34,764 nucleotides of DNA from Planctomycetaceae bacterium (GTDB lineage: Bacteria; Planctomycetota; Planctomycetia; Pirellulales; UBA1268): the NCBI GenBank assembly GCA_947449135.1, contig CANFQO010000030.1, positions 1-34,764 of the forward strand. The letters run 5' to 3'. Shown here piece after piece: positions 17,184 to 26,145 of the stretch. Under the pieces are notes generated by a model. The model had not been told where the DNA came from, searched no databases, and was given only the letters and a program-made list of their open reading frames with translations. A program made the position numbers and the translations under genes. Position 1 is the stretch's first letter, and each line of letters starts with the position of its first letter.

Positions 17184-18266
17184 CTACTGTGACTTGTTTC
17201 GGTCATCACAGAACGGCGCCACTGATGCGTCGCCCCGATCTTCCTCCCGCGCGTTGAAGTGGGCGTCGGGGCGGAAAGTGACTAGCCGGCGCAGTCCGGG
17301 AGCAAGAATCTTCTGCCGCGGCGTGACCCGATCGGCGTGGACAGCAGAGAGCCCATCGCCGTCGCGGAAGATAAGCGGTGATTCGGCGAGGAAACGCATC
17401 ACCGCCGGCGTGGCGGTGCTCCAGCGGATGAGGAGGTCGTAGGCATTGTCGGGCTTGTCCTCGACCGCTGTGCCGTTCTTGCGCTTCATGAAGAACAGTG
17501 GATCATACAGGCACGGTCTGCAGCCCCGCATGTCGAGGGACGTCAGGCCGAGCGAGCGGGCGCACTCGAAACTGAAGAGGTAGCCTCCCGCGAGGGCGAC
17601 TTGACGCAGCAGACCTTCGTCAGCCCCCACGCACGCCACCGTCGACAAACGAAAGACAGGATATTCCTGTTCGAAGACGAGTCCCGCGATCGGCACGCCC
17701 TCTCTCACGACCCAGAGAAGCCCGCCCCTGCGAAAGGAGGTTCTCATCCATCGCGGTGATTGGACGAAAGAGTCATCGCCGTGCCGGAGTCGGGTGCAGG
17801 GATATTAGTCGCGGTCGAGATACGTGGTGATCTCATCGGCGTCGTGACTGACTCGCCAGGCAAGTCTGCTTCTCGTGACGACACGCATGTCGCTCCGCAC
17901 GCTGCTCGTCGTGAAGTCGCGATTCGACGCAGGCACCGGTGCCGCCATCCGGATCCATTCGGGCACCCGCAGGTATTCAGCGGCGGGGAAGTGACGGGCC
18001 GTTATCCGATCAGCACGGGCCACGGTGATGTCGGCGGCATCGCGCCAGCGCCGGAGCAACTGGGGAAGTTGCCACGTCCAGTAGCTCCCGAGGTGTCGGC
18101 TCTCCCGCGGCCCGCTGCCGAAAAAGCGGCCTGGCAGATGCCGCGACCAGCGGACCTCGCCCGCCACCAGCATGCTGCCTGCAGTGCCCGAATACAACAC
18201 GAGTGGCACCCGTCGAAGGGTGTTGTCCACAGCACAGTGCAGCGATGTCTTGAGCGTCGGATGCAT
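17184..18266 (-). pseudogene. GNAT/FemAB-like acyltransferase gene with one in-frame TAA
   Basis: Two open stretches, 18266 to 17805 and 17804 to 17184, are in the same reading frame and separated only by a TAA at 17805-17807. Together they give about 360 codons, a normal length for planctomycete GNAT-like proteins. The first part (LRRVPLVLYSG ... WRVSHDADEITTYLDRD) ends just before YPCTRLRHGD. This leads straight into RRGGLLWVVREGVPIAGLVF and the acetyl-CoA-fold end YDLLIRWSTATPAVMRFLAE. The ATG at 17747 that could restart the second part has no ribosome-binding site. The gene is therefore a recent single-nonsense pseudogene, or the base is a sequencing error. TAA is not a codon for selenocysteine or pyrrolysine, so recoding is unlikely. 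Confidence 0.7.
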
Positions 18267-18347
18267 GGTGCTATCGCCAGAGTACCGTCCGTGGCCTGAC
18301 CGGCGGTACCATTGCGTTCACGGCACCAACACCGCGACGCATGAACG

Positions 18348-19151
18348 ATGACAATCGGCCGGCAGGAATACTGGGACTCCGTCGGTGCCGACTGGCAGAG
18401 GCGGCGCCCGCACAGAATGTGGCTGGAGTTCACGGACCGCCAGCAGATCGGATTGCTCACGCGATGGCTGAACGGCTGGATCTGGGGTGCGAGCCGGCCC
18501 GATCTGCTCAAGACCGACCTCTTCGACGAGGTGGCCAGTCAGGGAATCGTGCCATGGTTGCTCGCCAGCGGAGCGCACGTCACGGGCATCGATGTTGCGC
18601 CGGCGATCGTGGCAGAAGCGGTGGCTCGAAATCCCGGCCGGGAAGCCGTCGTCGCCGACGTGCGATCGCTGCCGTTTGTCGAGGCATCGTTCGACGTCGT
18701 GTTGTCAGGATCGACGCTCGACCATTTCGAGTCGGCAGCCGATATTCAGACGGCGCTTGGCGTACTCCGCCGCGTGCTGCGGCCCGGCGGCACGCTGACC
18801 CTGACGCTCGACAATCCCTCCAATCCGCTCATCTGGCTGCGGAACGGGCCGCTGATCAGCCTGCTTCGCCGCAGTGGCATCGTGCCCTATCAGGTGGGGG
18901 CGACGCTCCCGCCGCGGTCGCTCAAGCGGGCGGTGCAGGCCGCGGGCCTCGATGTCGTTGAGACGACCGCTGTCATGCACTGCCCACGGGCGATCGCGGT
19001 GGCGCTGGCCGGGTTGATGAAGCGGCTGAGTAGATCTTGGCAGGAGGCGTTTCTGCGCAACCTCCAGACGTGGGAGCAGCTGGAACGTTGGCCGACGCGG
19101 TGGCTCACCGGGCACTACGTGGCGGTTCACGCAGCAAAGCCGCGAGCGTGA
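18348..19151 (+). CDS. Class I SAM-dependent methyltransferase
   Basis: This 267-residue cytoplasmic methyltransferase carries LKTDLFDEVASQG in place of the usual glycine-rich motif I. VTGIDVAPAIVAEAV (acidic loop binding the ribose), VVADVRSLPFVEASFDVVLS (motif II region) and VLRRVLRPGGTLTLTLDNP (motif III) follow. The substituted motif I resembles a subgroup of type 11 methyltransferases. The C-terminal part (about 175-267) is basic and aromatic-rich and probably forms the substrate cap. It is divergent from the GNAT-like pseudogene with 81 bp between them, a pairing that hints at glycan or lipid modification, but the substrate is unknown. Confidence 0.85.
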   Translation: MTIGRQEYWDSVGADWQRRRPHRMWLEFTDRQQIGLLTRWLNGWIWGASRPDLLKTDLFDEVASQGIVPWLLASGAHVTGIDVAPAIVAEAVARNPGREAVVADVRSLPFVEASFDVVLSGSTLDHFESAADIQTALGVLRRVLRPGGTLTLTLDNPSNPLIWLRNGPLISLLRRSGIVPYQVGATLPPRSLKRAVQAAGLDVVETTAVMHCPRAIAVALAGLMKRLSRSWQEAFLRNLQTWEQLERWPTRWLTGHYVAVHAAKPRA

Positions 19152-19178
19152 CGCTCATCCCAGGACTCACCCCTGAAT

Positions 19179-22100
19179 TCACCCTGCTGCAACGCCGCTC
19201 GATTTGCCGCAGCAGTTCTTGAATTTCTTGCCACTGCCGCAGGGGCATGGATCGTTGCGACCGACCTTCTGGGCCAGGTTGCGGATCGGCTCCACCGCCT
19301 GCACACCCCGCGTGTCGCCTGCTGCTTCGGCCTGACCACCGGCCGACTGACCCTGCTCCGGCAGCGTCGCGGAAGAGGCCTCCGCATGGATGGCAGCCGT
19401 CTCCTTCCACGTGCTCCGCAACTCGTCGTCCTCGACCTGCTCGATCCGGTAGACGATGTCGGTAACGCGTTCGTCGATGCCCTTCCACATCAAGTCGAAG
19501 GTCCGCATCCCTTCCCGCTTGTATTCCACCTTTGGGTCGACCTGGGCGTAGCCGCGCAGGCCAACGCTTGCCCGCAGGTGGTCCATGGCCAGGAGGTGGT
19601 CCTTCCAGGCGTTGTCGAGGATCTGCAGGAGCACCGACCGCTCCATCCGCTTCATCTCGTCGCGGGAGTCGTCGGGCTGGGCATGCCGTCGCCGGCTTGC
19701 CGTCGTGAGCACCGCCTTCAGTTCATCGAGATTCGACGACGCGAGATCGCTTGCCGTAATCGAGGGGTCGAACCGCTCTTGTGCCCAGGCGAGCAGCCCT
19801 TCGCGGTTGAGGCCGCGGGTGCCGTCCGGCAGCCGGCCGGAAAAGTGCGACAGCCCAACGAGCACCGGATATTCGATCTCGCGGCGTGCGTAGACCTCGC
19901 GGGCCTTGCGGCGGACGAGCTGTTTGAAGGCCTGCGGGTCGGCAGCGTTCTTGTCGATCGCAGCGAGTTCCTGCTGGTCGAGGCCGATGCCGAATCGCCA
20001 TTCCGTCCAGCCGCAGGCGGTTCGTAGACCGAAGTCGGAGTCCAGGAATCGCGCACCCTCGGAAAGATCGATCTTGTGGATCGCCTCCCGCGCTCGTTCC
20101 TGAAGGAATTCGGCGACGTCGTCGCGGCCAACCCGCTTCAGATCACGGTCGTTGACGGAGAGCTTCCAGCGGGTGTTGGCGAATGAAGCCAGAGCCGACC
20201 AGTTCCACTCCGCCTCGTCCTCGCCGGTCGGGAGGTTTTCCTCGACGGCCTCGAAGATCTGCGACTCCGACTGCCGCACGGCCTCGTCCACTGCCCGCCG
20301 CTGGGCCTCCTCCGGCGACATGCCGCGGTAGTCGTTGCCTTCAAGCTCGCAGGAGAGTTGGCCCGACGCCCAGGAGGCGTACGTCTGGGTGCCATAATCG
20401 CGGTCGAGAAAGGTGCCGATGTTTTGGTCGATTTGGCGGTCGACCATGTCGAGAATGATCTCGCGACAGGGCTCACCGTCCAAGATTCGCTGGCGGAAGC
20501 CGTAGACACGCTTCCGCTGCTCGTCCATCACTTCGTCGTACTCGAGCAGATTCTTACGGACTTCAAAGTTGCGCTCTTCGACCTTCTTCTGCGCGGCCTC
20601 AACCCGGCGGGTCACCATTCGGCTCTCGATTGCCTCGCCATCCTGCATGCCGAGCCGCGTGAGCACGTTCTTCACCCACTCGCCGGCGAAGATCCGCATC
20701 AGGTCGTCCTCGAGCGAGAGGAAAAAACGGCTCGAGCCGGGGTCTCCTTGACGGCCGCAGCGGCCGCGAAGCTGGAGGTCGATGCGACGGGCCTCGTGCC
20801 GCTCAGTGCCCACGATCTGGAGGCCGCCCATGTCACGGACGATCGTCCCTTCTTCCTTCATCTTCTCGCGGGCCGAGATCTCGGCGACCAACGCATCCCA
20901 CTCTTCCTTGGGAACATCAAGCCGCGTCGCATACGTATTTTGAAGCTTCGCCCATGCGAGGGTGTCGGGATTGCCCCCGAGGATGATGTCGGTGCCACGG
21001 CCTGCCATGTTGGTGGCAATGGTGACGGCGCCGAGCCGGCCCGCCTGGGCGATGATTTCGGCCTCCCGCTTGTGCTGCTTCGCGTTGAGCACCTGATGGT
21101 CCACGCCCCGCTTTTCAAGCAACTCCGAGAGCCGCTCGCTCTTCTCGATCGAGACGGTGCCGACCAGCACGGGCAAACCCTTGCGCTGGACCTCCTTCAC
21201 CTTGGCGACCGGGACCATTTCGGTGGTCCGCTCTCCCTTGGGCTGGAATTCGTGCATGCCATCGGCCGTCTTGAAGATCGTGCCCATCTTCCAGGTGCCG
21301 TCGGTCATGGCCAACGTATCCCAGCGGTTGATTCGCTCCACTTCGTCGGCCACCGCCACCCACTTCTCTCGCTCGGTGCGGTAGATGACGTCGGGGTGGT
21401 TGAGCCGCTTCATGCCGCGGTTGGGCGGGATGGCGATGACGTCGAGCTTGTAGATCTTCCAGAACTCGTTCGCCTCGGTCATGGCCGTGCCGGTCATGCC
21501 GCCGACCTTCTTGTAGAGCTTGAAGAAGTTCTGCAGGGTGACGGTGGCGAGGGTCTGCGACTCTTCCTTGACCTTCACCCCCTCTTTCGCCTCGACCGAT
21601 TGGTGAAGGCCGTCGGACCACTGCCGCCCAGGCATGAGCCGGCCGGTGAATTCGTCGACGATGACCACCTCGCCGTTCTGCACGACATAGTTGACGTCAC
21701 GCTTGTAAAGGTGGTGGGCCTTGAGCGAATTGTCGATGAGGTGCGGCCACTCCATGTTACCGGCGGTGTAAAAGCTCTCCACGCCGGCGAGCTTTTCGGC
21801 CGTCCGCACGCCCTCTTCGGTGAGGGCCACGGTGTGTTCCTTTTCCTTCACCTCGAAGTGCTGTTCGGCCACCAACTGCCTGGAGATCTGGTCGGCCTTG
21901 GTGTATTTGGTGACGTCGTCGTGAGCGGGGCCCGAGATGATCAGCGGTGTGCGGGCCTCGTCCACGAGGATGTTGTCTACCTCGTCGACGATCGCGAAGT
22001 TGAGCGGTCCCTGGCTCTGCTGCATGTGCTTGGGGAAACGGTCGTCGCCCCGTGCGGCCATCCGCATGTTGTCGCGGAGGTAGTCGAAGCCGAATTCGTT

Positions 22101-22697
22101 GTTGGTGCCGTAGGTGATGTCGCGGGCATACGACTCCTGCCGTTCGCCCGAGTCCATTCCAGACTGGATCGCACCGACCGTGAGGCCGAGTCCCATGTAG
22201 AGCGGGCCCATCCACTCCATGTCGCGGCGGGCGAGGTAGTCGTTGACGGTCACGACATGGACGCCCTTGCCTTCGAGGGCGTTGAGGTAGGCCGGCAGTG
22301 TGGCGACGAGCGTCTTGCCCTCGCCGGTGATCATTTCAGCGATGGCCCCCGAGTGGAGCACCATGCCACCGATGAGCTGCACGTCGTAGTGCCGCATGCC
22401 GAGGAACCGGCGGCCACCCTCCCGGCAGACGGCAAAGGCCTCGACCAGGATGTCGTCGAGGGTTTCGCCGCCGGCAAGCCGGCGACGAAATTCCGCAGTC
22501 TGGCCGCGGAGTTCTACCTCGGACATGGCCTGGTATTTCGGCTCCAGCGAGTTGATCGCCTCGATCTGGGGTTCCAAGCGTCGGAGGTACCGCGCATTAG
22601 ACGAGCCGAACAGCCCGGTGATGAACCGCTCCAGTCGGGAGCCGGCACCGGCAGCCACGTTCGAGAAACCGTCCCAGATCCGTTCGAGCTGTTGCAT
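19179..22697 (-). CDS. secA: Preprotein translocase ATPase SecA
   Basis: SecA drives Sec-dependent export through SecYEG. The 1172-residue product has Walker A TGEGKT (about 124-129), the DEVD Walker B (238-241) followed by DEARTPLIISGP, and a preprotein cross-linking domain. NBD2 contains ATNMAGRGTDIILGG, and SLEDDLMRIFAGEW leads into the helical scaffold. The tail CPC...CC (Cys1151, 1153, 1162, 1163) is the zinc-binding SecB/ribosome contact motif. It is about 270 residues longer than E. coli SecA. Extra sequence lies before NBD2 (WKMGTIFKTADGMHEFQPKG) and in the helical wing region (about 800-1000). The start at 22697 gives MQQLERIWDGF with AAAGGA 12 bases upstream; an ATG at 22751 adds 18 unlikely residues. 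Confidence 0.97.
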   Translation of the reverse strand: MQQLERIWDGFSNVAAGAGSRLERFITGLFGSSNARYLRRLEPQIEAINSLEPKYQAMSEVELRGQTAEFRRRLAGGETLDDILVEAFAVCREGGRRFLGMRHYDVQLIGGMVLHSGAIAEMITGEGKTLVATLPAYLNALEGKGVHVVTVNDYLARRDMEWMGPLYMGLGLTVGAIQSGMDSGERQESYARDITYGTNNEFGFDYLRDNMRMAARGDDRFPKHMQQSQGPLNFAIVDEVDNILVDEARTPLIISGPAHDDVTKYTKADQISRQLVAEQHFEVKEKEHTVALTEEGVRTAEKLAGVESFYTAGNMEWPHLIDNSLKAHHLYKRDVNYVVQNGEVVIVDEFTGRLMPGRQWSDGLHQSVEAKEGVKVKEESQTLATVTLQNFFKLYKKVGGMTGTAMTEANEFWKIYKLDVIAIPPNRGMKRLNHPDVIYRTEREKWVAVADEVERINRWDTLAMTDGTWKMGTIFKTADGMHEFQPKGERTTEMVPVAKVKEVQRKGLPVLVGTVSIEKSERLSELLEKRGVDHQVLNAKQHKREAEIIAQAGRLGAVTIATNMAGRGTDIILGGNPDTLAWAKLQNTYATRLDVPKEEWDALVAEISAREKMKEEGTIVRDMGGLQIVGTERHEARRIDLQLRGRCGRQGDPGSSRFFLSLEDDLMRIFAGEWVKNVLTRLGMQDGEAIESRMVTRRVEAAQKKVEERNFEVRKNLLEYDEVMDEQRKRVYGFRQRILDGEPCREIILDMVDRQIDQNIGTFLDRDYGTQTYASWASGQLSCELEGNDYRGMSPEEAQRRAVDEAVRQSESQIFEAVEENLPTGEDEAEWNWSALASFANTRWKLSVNDRDLKRVGRDDVAEFLQERAREAIHKIDLSEGARFLDSDFGLRTACGWTEWRFGIGLDQQELAAIDKNAADPQAFKQLVRRKAREVYARREIEYPVLVGLSHFSGRLPDGTRGLNREGLLAWAQERFDPSITASDLASSNLDELKAVLTTASRRRHAQPDDSRDEMKRMERSVLLQILDNAWKDHLLAMDHLRASVGLRGYAQVDPKVEYKREGMRTFDLMWKGIDERVTDIVYRIEQVEDDELRSTWKETAAIHAEASSATLPEQGQSAGGQAEAAGDTRGVQAVEPIRNLAQKVGRNDPCPCGSGKKFKNCCGKSSGVAAG

Positions 22698-22846
22698 AGT
22701 GAAATGTCGTCCTTTGAAACGATTGTCGCGGTCAGCCCGCGCATGGGTCAAGGCGACCCGGTGCTGTACTCATGGAAAAAAGTCGTCATATTGCTCGCTG
22801 CCACGCCGGCGAACTGGCGTGCTCACCGCCCCCACGAGCTGGTTCC

Positions 22847-23659
22847 ATGACGTTGACGCCCGCCGAACCGGGGATGTTTCGCGATGTTTCCGGGCAGTTG
22901 CTCTTCCTTGGCACCGGCACGAGCGTGGGTGTGCCCGTGGTGGGCTGTGCCTGCGCGACCTGCCGCAGCGGCGACGCCCGCGACAGCCGCACCCGCACGA
23001 GCGTCGTCCTTGGCCTGCCGGGCGGGACGCTGCTCGTCGACACGACGCCCGACCTCCGCACCCAGCTGCTCCGCGAACGCATCGAGGGGGTGGATGCCGT
23101 GCTCTACACGCACGACCACGTCGACCATGTCTACGGTCTCGACGATATCCGGCCGATCTGCTTTGCCTCCGGCCGGTCTCTGCCGCTCCACTGCGAGGAA
23201 CGGGTTGAGCGGCGGATCCGCACCGCCTTCGACTATGCCTTTTCTTCGGAGCCACCGGCGGGCGGGGGTGTGCCCAAAGTCGTTTTTGAACGGATCGGGC
23301 TCGAGCCGTTCGAACTACTCGGACAACGGATCGTGCCGCTGCGGCTCCGGCACGGGCCATTCGATGTACTTGGCTTTCGCTTCGGGAACGTCGCCTACTG
23401 CACCGACACCAACGGCATTCCCGACGAGACCTGGCCGCTCCTCGAGGGCGTCGACACGCTGATCCTCGACTGCCTGCGGCTGACGCCACATCCGACGCAT
23501 TTCTCACTCGCCGAGTCGGTTGCCGTGGCGGCCAGGGTGAAGGCCCGCCGCACGCTCTTCGTCCACATGTCGCATGAGCTGTCGCATGCCGCCACGCAGG
23601 CGGCGCTGCCGGCCGGCGTCGAACTGGCTTACGACGGGCTGTCGTTGCCGCTGGCGTGA
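22847..23659 (+). CDS. PhnP-like metallo-beta-lactamase-fold phosphodiesterase
   Basis: This cytoplasmic metallohydrolase of about 270 residues resembles PhnP (phosphoribosyl 1,2-cyclic phosphate phosphodiesterase). The opening FLGTGTSVGVPVVGCACATC includes the extra Cys cluster (Cys34, 36, 39) typical of PhnP-type proteins. The metal site THDHVDH is at 88-94. Later ligands are in RLRHGPFDVLGF, YCTDTNGIP and LIFVHMSHELSH-like FVHMSHELSH near the end. No phn genes for C-P lyase are nearby, so it may act on another cyclic phosphate. The start could also be the ATG at 22874 (MFRDVSG), which puts the first strand nearer the N-terminus. It is divergent from secA. Confidence 0.85.
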   Translation: MTLTPAEPGMFRDVSGQLLFLGTGTSVGVPVVGCACATCRSGDARDSRTRTSVVLGLPGGTLLVDTTPDLRTQLLRERIEGVDAVLYTHDHVDHVYGLDDIRPICFASGRSLPLHCEERVERRIRTAFDYAFSSEPPAGGGVPKVVFERIGLEPFELLGQRIVPLRLRHGPFDVLGFRFGNVAYCTDTNGIPDETWPLLEGVDTLILDCLRLTPHPTHFSLAESVAVAARVKARRTLFVHMSHELSHAATQAALPAGVELAYDGLSLPLA

Positions 23660-23679
23660 CAGACTGCTGGTGACGGTTC

Positions 23680-23810
23680 GGGGCTGCCCATGCCCCGTCG
23701 CCGGACGTTCGCTGCGGACATCCTGTCCTTCGCTCACTCGATGCTGACTGCGCTCCGGCATCCTGCCTGCGCTGGTCAGCAACGCCGGCTCTCGGGACAT
23801 GGGCAGCCCC
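23680..23810. repeat. Long-spaced inverted repeat with internal hairpins
   Basis: GGGGCTGCCCATG (23680-23692) is a perfect inverted copy of CATGGGCAGCCCC (23798-23810). Between the arms are two short hairpins with the same three-base loop: GGACA-TCC-TGTCC (23716-23728) and GGCA-TCC-TGCC (23757-23767). Read on the other strand these are CA-GGA-TG hairpins like those of the element to the right and of the copy at 26146-26280. It begins 20 bp after the metallohydrolase stop. No transposase or target duplication is visible. Confidence 0.6.
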
Positions 23811-23857
23811 TCACGGATGCATCCGGCCGGCGAGCAAGGCAGCAACCAATCAGCTCC

Positions 23858-23930
23858 CGTGCCGAAGGCACGTGTAAGCACCAGCCGACGGAGGTCGGCC
23901 AAGCGAAAATGGCAGGATGCCATGTTTCGC
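23858..23930. repeat. Dispersed hairpin repeat, copy 1
   Basis: Three hairpins sit in a row in the convergent gap between the metallohydrolase and trpD. The first is CGTGCC-GAA-GGCACG (23858-23872) and the second GCCGAC-GGAG-GTCGGC (23884-23899). The third is a 12-bp stem at 23903-23930 with outer arms GCGAAA/TTTCGC, inner arms ATGGCA/TGCCAT, loop GGA and one bulged G at 23924. A T-run follows at 23945-23950, running into the trpD stop. The second and third hairpins and their linkers recur at 26200-26246 with compensatory stem changes. Confidence 0.7.
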
Positions 23931-23948
23931 GTGAACACAGCACCTTTT

Positions 23949-24998
23949 TTAAGCGAGGCGGTCGAGCAGGCGGGCTGCGTCGCCGGAATCGATGGCAGCT
24001 TCGGCGGTCGCGCGGGCGGCGGGTAAATCGCTGGCCCTGCCGGCGGCCCAGAGCACCGCGGCCGCATTGAGCACCACGACGTCGCGGCGGGGGCCCCTCG
24101 CACCCGCGAGCACGTCGCGGATCGCGGCAGCGCTCTCCGCAGGGCCAGCGACCGTCAGTTCCGCGAGGCGATCTGCGGGCTGCATCGCAATACCAAAGTC
24201 TTCAGGCGTCCAACGCGACCGTGTGGTCGAGCCGGCCGACACGTCGATGACGTCGGTGGGCCCAAACAGACTGATCTCGTCGAAGACATTCTTATTCGTG
24301 TCGTCGCCAATATGACCTGAGACGACGAGCGTGCGCTTCGCGCCGAGCAGCCGAGCGGCCTCGGCCAGTGGTTCCCGCGCGGTGGCCCGTCCGACACCGA
24401 TCACCTGCACGGTGGCCCCGGCAGGATTGCAGAGCGGGCCGACGAGGTTGAATACGGTCGGCCGGCCGAGTGACCGCCGCAGCGGGCCGACACGGGCCAT
24501 GGCCGGATGATGCACCGGAGCGAGGCAGAAGCAGAATCCTTCCTGCTTGAGCAGGTGTGCGGATGTCTCCGGCGGCACCCCGACCGCCACGCCGAGCTGT
24601 TCGAGCACGTCGGCCGATCCGGTGCGGCTGGTCACCGCGCGGTTGCCATGCTTCGCGACGGGCAGGCCAGCCGCCGCCGCGACCACGGCCGCCGCCGTCG
24701 AGATGTTGAACGAGCCACAGCCGTCGCCTCCGGTGCCACAGGTGTCGGCCACGACCGCGTGCGTCGTGTGAACCGGAAGCATCCTGCCCCGCAGGGCCTC
24801 GGCCACGCCGGCGATCTCGTCGGCCGATTCGCCGAGGTCGGCCAGCGCCAGCAGCCATTGGCCGAAGAGTTCCAGATCGACCGTTCCCGCCAGAACACCG
24901 TCGACGAGTTGTCGAGTTTCGTCACGGCCAGCATGGATGCCCTGCCGCAGCCCTTCGAGAGACCGGAGCAGGTCGGGTGTGTCGGTCGATCGGTCCAT
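23949..24998 (-). CDS. trpD: Anthranilate phosphoribosyltransferase
   Basis: TrpD joins anthranilate to phosphoribosyl pyrophosphate in tryptophan synthesis (EC 2.4.2.18), in the cytoplasm. The 349 residues fit the family (about 340). Key motifs are DTCGTGGDG (85-93, PRPP binding), FNISTAAAV, KHGNRAVTSRTGSADVLE (116-133, anthranilate and metal sites), FCLAPVHHPAMARVGPLRR and FNLVGPLCNPA. The start at 24998 gives MDRSTDTPDLL. Longer in-frame readings reach 25445 but have no family similarity and cross the promoter of the divergent nucleoside hydrolase. No other trp gene is in the window, so it stands alone. Confidence 0.95.
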   Translation of the reverse strand: MDRSTDTPDLLRSLEGLRQGIHAGRDETRQLVDGVLAGTVDLELFGQWLLALADLGESADEIAGVAEALRGRMLPVHTTHAVVADTCGTGGDGCGSFNISTAAAVVAAAAGLPVAKHGNRAVTSRTGSADVLEQLGVAVGVPPETSAHLLKQEGFCFCLAPVHHPAMARVGPLRRSLGRPTVFNLVGPLCNPAGATVQVIGVGRATAREPLAEAARLLGAKRTLVVSGHIGDDTNKNVFDEISLFGPTDVIDVSAGSTTRSRWTPEDFGIAMQPADRLAELTVAGPAESAAAIRDVLAGARGPRRDVVVLNAAAVLWAAGRASDLPAARATAEAAIDSGDAARLLDRLA

Positions 24999-25202
24999 GA
25001 AAATCTCACAGCAGCTGTGGTGCCAGACCCGGGCGGACGGCACGGCGGTCTGGTTTCGGCTACCATTCTGCAACAGCCTACCCCGCAGGGATAGGTGTTG
25101 AGCACAGGCGGAGCACCACGCCACCATGTCCACCATGCCCGCACACGAGTTGACCACAGTGCCGAGTGAAGAAAAAAACTCGCGACAGAGGAGCCTGCCA
25201 CC

Positions 25203-26141
25203 GTGCCACGCAAGGTGATCCTGGATCTCGACCCCGGGATTGATGATGCCGTGGCGTTGACCATGGCCCTCTTCGATCCACGGCTGGAGGTGTTGGCTGT
25301 CACTGCGGCTGGTGGCAACGTTCTCCCCGAACAGGCCACCGGCAACCTCCAGGCGCTCGTGGCCTACCTCGATCCGCCGCGGCTGCCGCGGATTGGCGTC
25401 GCTCCCGGCGACACAGCGATGCCTGAAAAGCCATTCAACATGCATGGCAGTGACGGACTGGGTGGCATCAACCTACCGCGGGCCCAACTGCATGGCGGGC
25501 ATGTCTCGGAGAAGGTGATGTGGGAGACGATCCGCGCGAATCCGCGGGAGGTCACGATCATCGCTCTGGGGCCGCTCACGAATCTCTCCCGCCTGCTGAG
25601 GCGGGATCCATCGATCGCGGAGATCATCGACCGGGTGATCATTTCTGGCGGCACCGTGCATGGAAGCGGCAACGTGACGCCGGTTGCCGATCTCAACTTC
25701 TATTGCGATCCGCTGGCGGCCCGGCATGTGGTCCGCGAGCCGCTCACCAAGTCGCTCGTCCCACTCGAGACCACCAGTCAGGTGTTGCTCGAGTTCGATT
25801 TCCTGGATCATCTGCCGGACGAGACCTCACGGGCCGGCCTGTTGCTCCGGCGGATGCTGCCGCATGCCTACAGGGCCCATCGCCAGCTGCTCGGGAGCGA
25901 GGGGGTCTGGTTGCATGATGTGGTGGCGCTCGTCGCGGCCACGAATCCGGAACTGTTTGAGCGAACGGCCATCGTGGCTGACGTGGAGACTTCCGGCGAC
26001 CTCACGGCCGGCATGCTGGTGATTGACCGCCGGCAGGTCCGCCAGCAGCGGCCGAACGCTGACCAGTTCATCAACTGCGACGTGCCGGCGGTGAAGGACT
26101 GCATCCTACGGTCGCTGGCGGCTGCCGCGGCAGCAACGTGA
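25203..26141 (+). CDS. Inosine-uridine-preferring nucleoside hydrolase family protein
   Basis: This 312-residue enzyme cleaves the N-glycosidic bond of ribonucleosides and is presumably cytoplasmic. The family's calcium site DLDPGIDDA is at 8-16, close to the start. Further family blocks are IALGPLTNLSRLLRRDP, IISGGTVHGSGNVTPVADLNFYCDP (the E/D-FN-x-x-x-DP substrate motif) and GVWLHDVVAL with the late calcium-binding Asp. The start is a GTG at 25203 with GAGGAG 9 bases upstream, a good ribosome-binding site. It is divergent from trpD (204 bp) and converges on the protease gene. The substrate base cannot be told from the sequence. Confidence 0.92.
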   Translation: MPRKVILDLDPGIDDAVALTMALFDPRLEVLAVTAAGGNVLPEQATGNLQALVAYLDPPRLPRIGVAPGDTAMPEKPFNMHGSDGLGGINLPRAQLHGGHVSEKVMWETIRANPREVTIIALGPLTNLSRLLRRDPSIAEIIDRVIISGGTVHGSGNVTPVADLNFYCDPLAARHVVREPLTKSLVPLETTSQVLLEFDFLDHLPDETSRAGLLLRRMLPHAYRAHRQLLGSEGVWLHDVVALVAATNPELFERTAIVADVETSGDLTAGMLVIDRRQVRQQRPNADQFINCDVPAVKDCILRSLAAAAAAT

Positions 26142-26145
26142 AGCG

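Noticed and set aside
17805-17807. Programmed recoding of the in-frame stop in the GNAT-like gene
   Set aside because: The codon is TAA, not TGA or TAG, and no stimulatory structure is evident after it. A nonsense mutation or base error is simpler.
20358-22850. An 830-codon open frame on the plus strand opposite secA
   Set aside because: It is the antisense shadow of the GC-rich secA coding sequence. Its composition is His/Asp/Val-rich without domain motifs, and secA is unmistakable.
23504-24103. Minus-strand open frame covering the hairpin repeat and ends of two genes
   Set aside because: It overlaps the 3' ends of the metallohydrolase and trpD genes. Its translation is repeat DNA read through (such as RNMASCHFRLADLRRLVL), which also appears in altered form in the frame over 25868-26344. 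This supports a repeat, not a protein.
24999-25202. Riboswitch or leader RNA between trpD and the nucleoside hydrolase
   Set aside because: Small GC-rich complementary patches exist (such as CCTA...TAGG near 25078-25098), but no recognisable riboswitch core or leader peptide with Trp codons was found.
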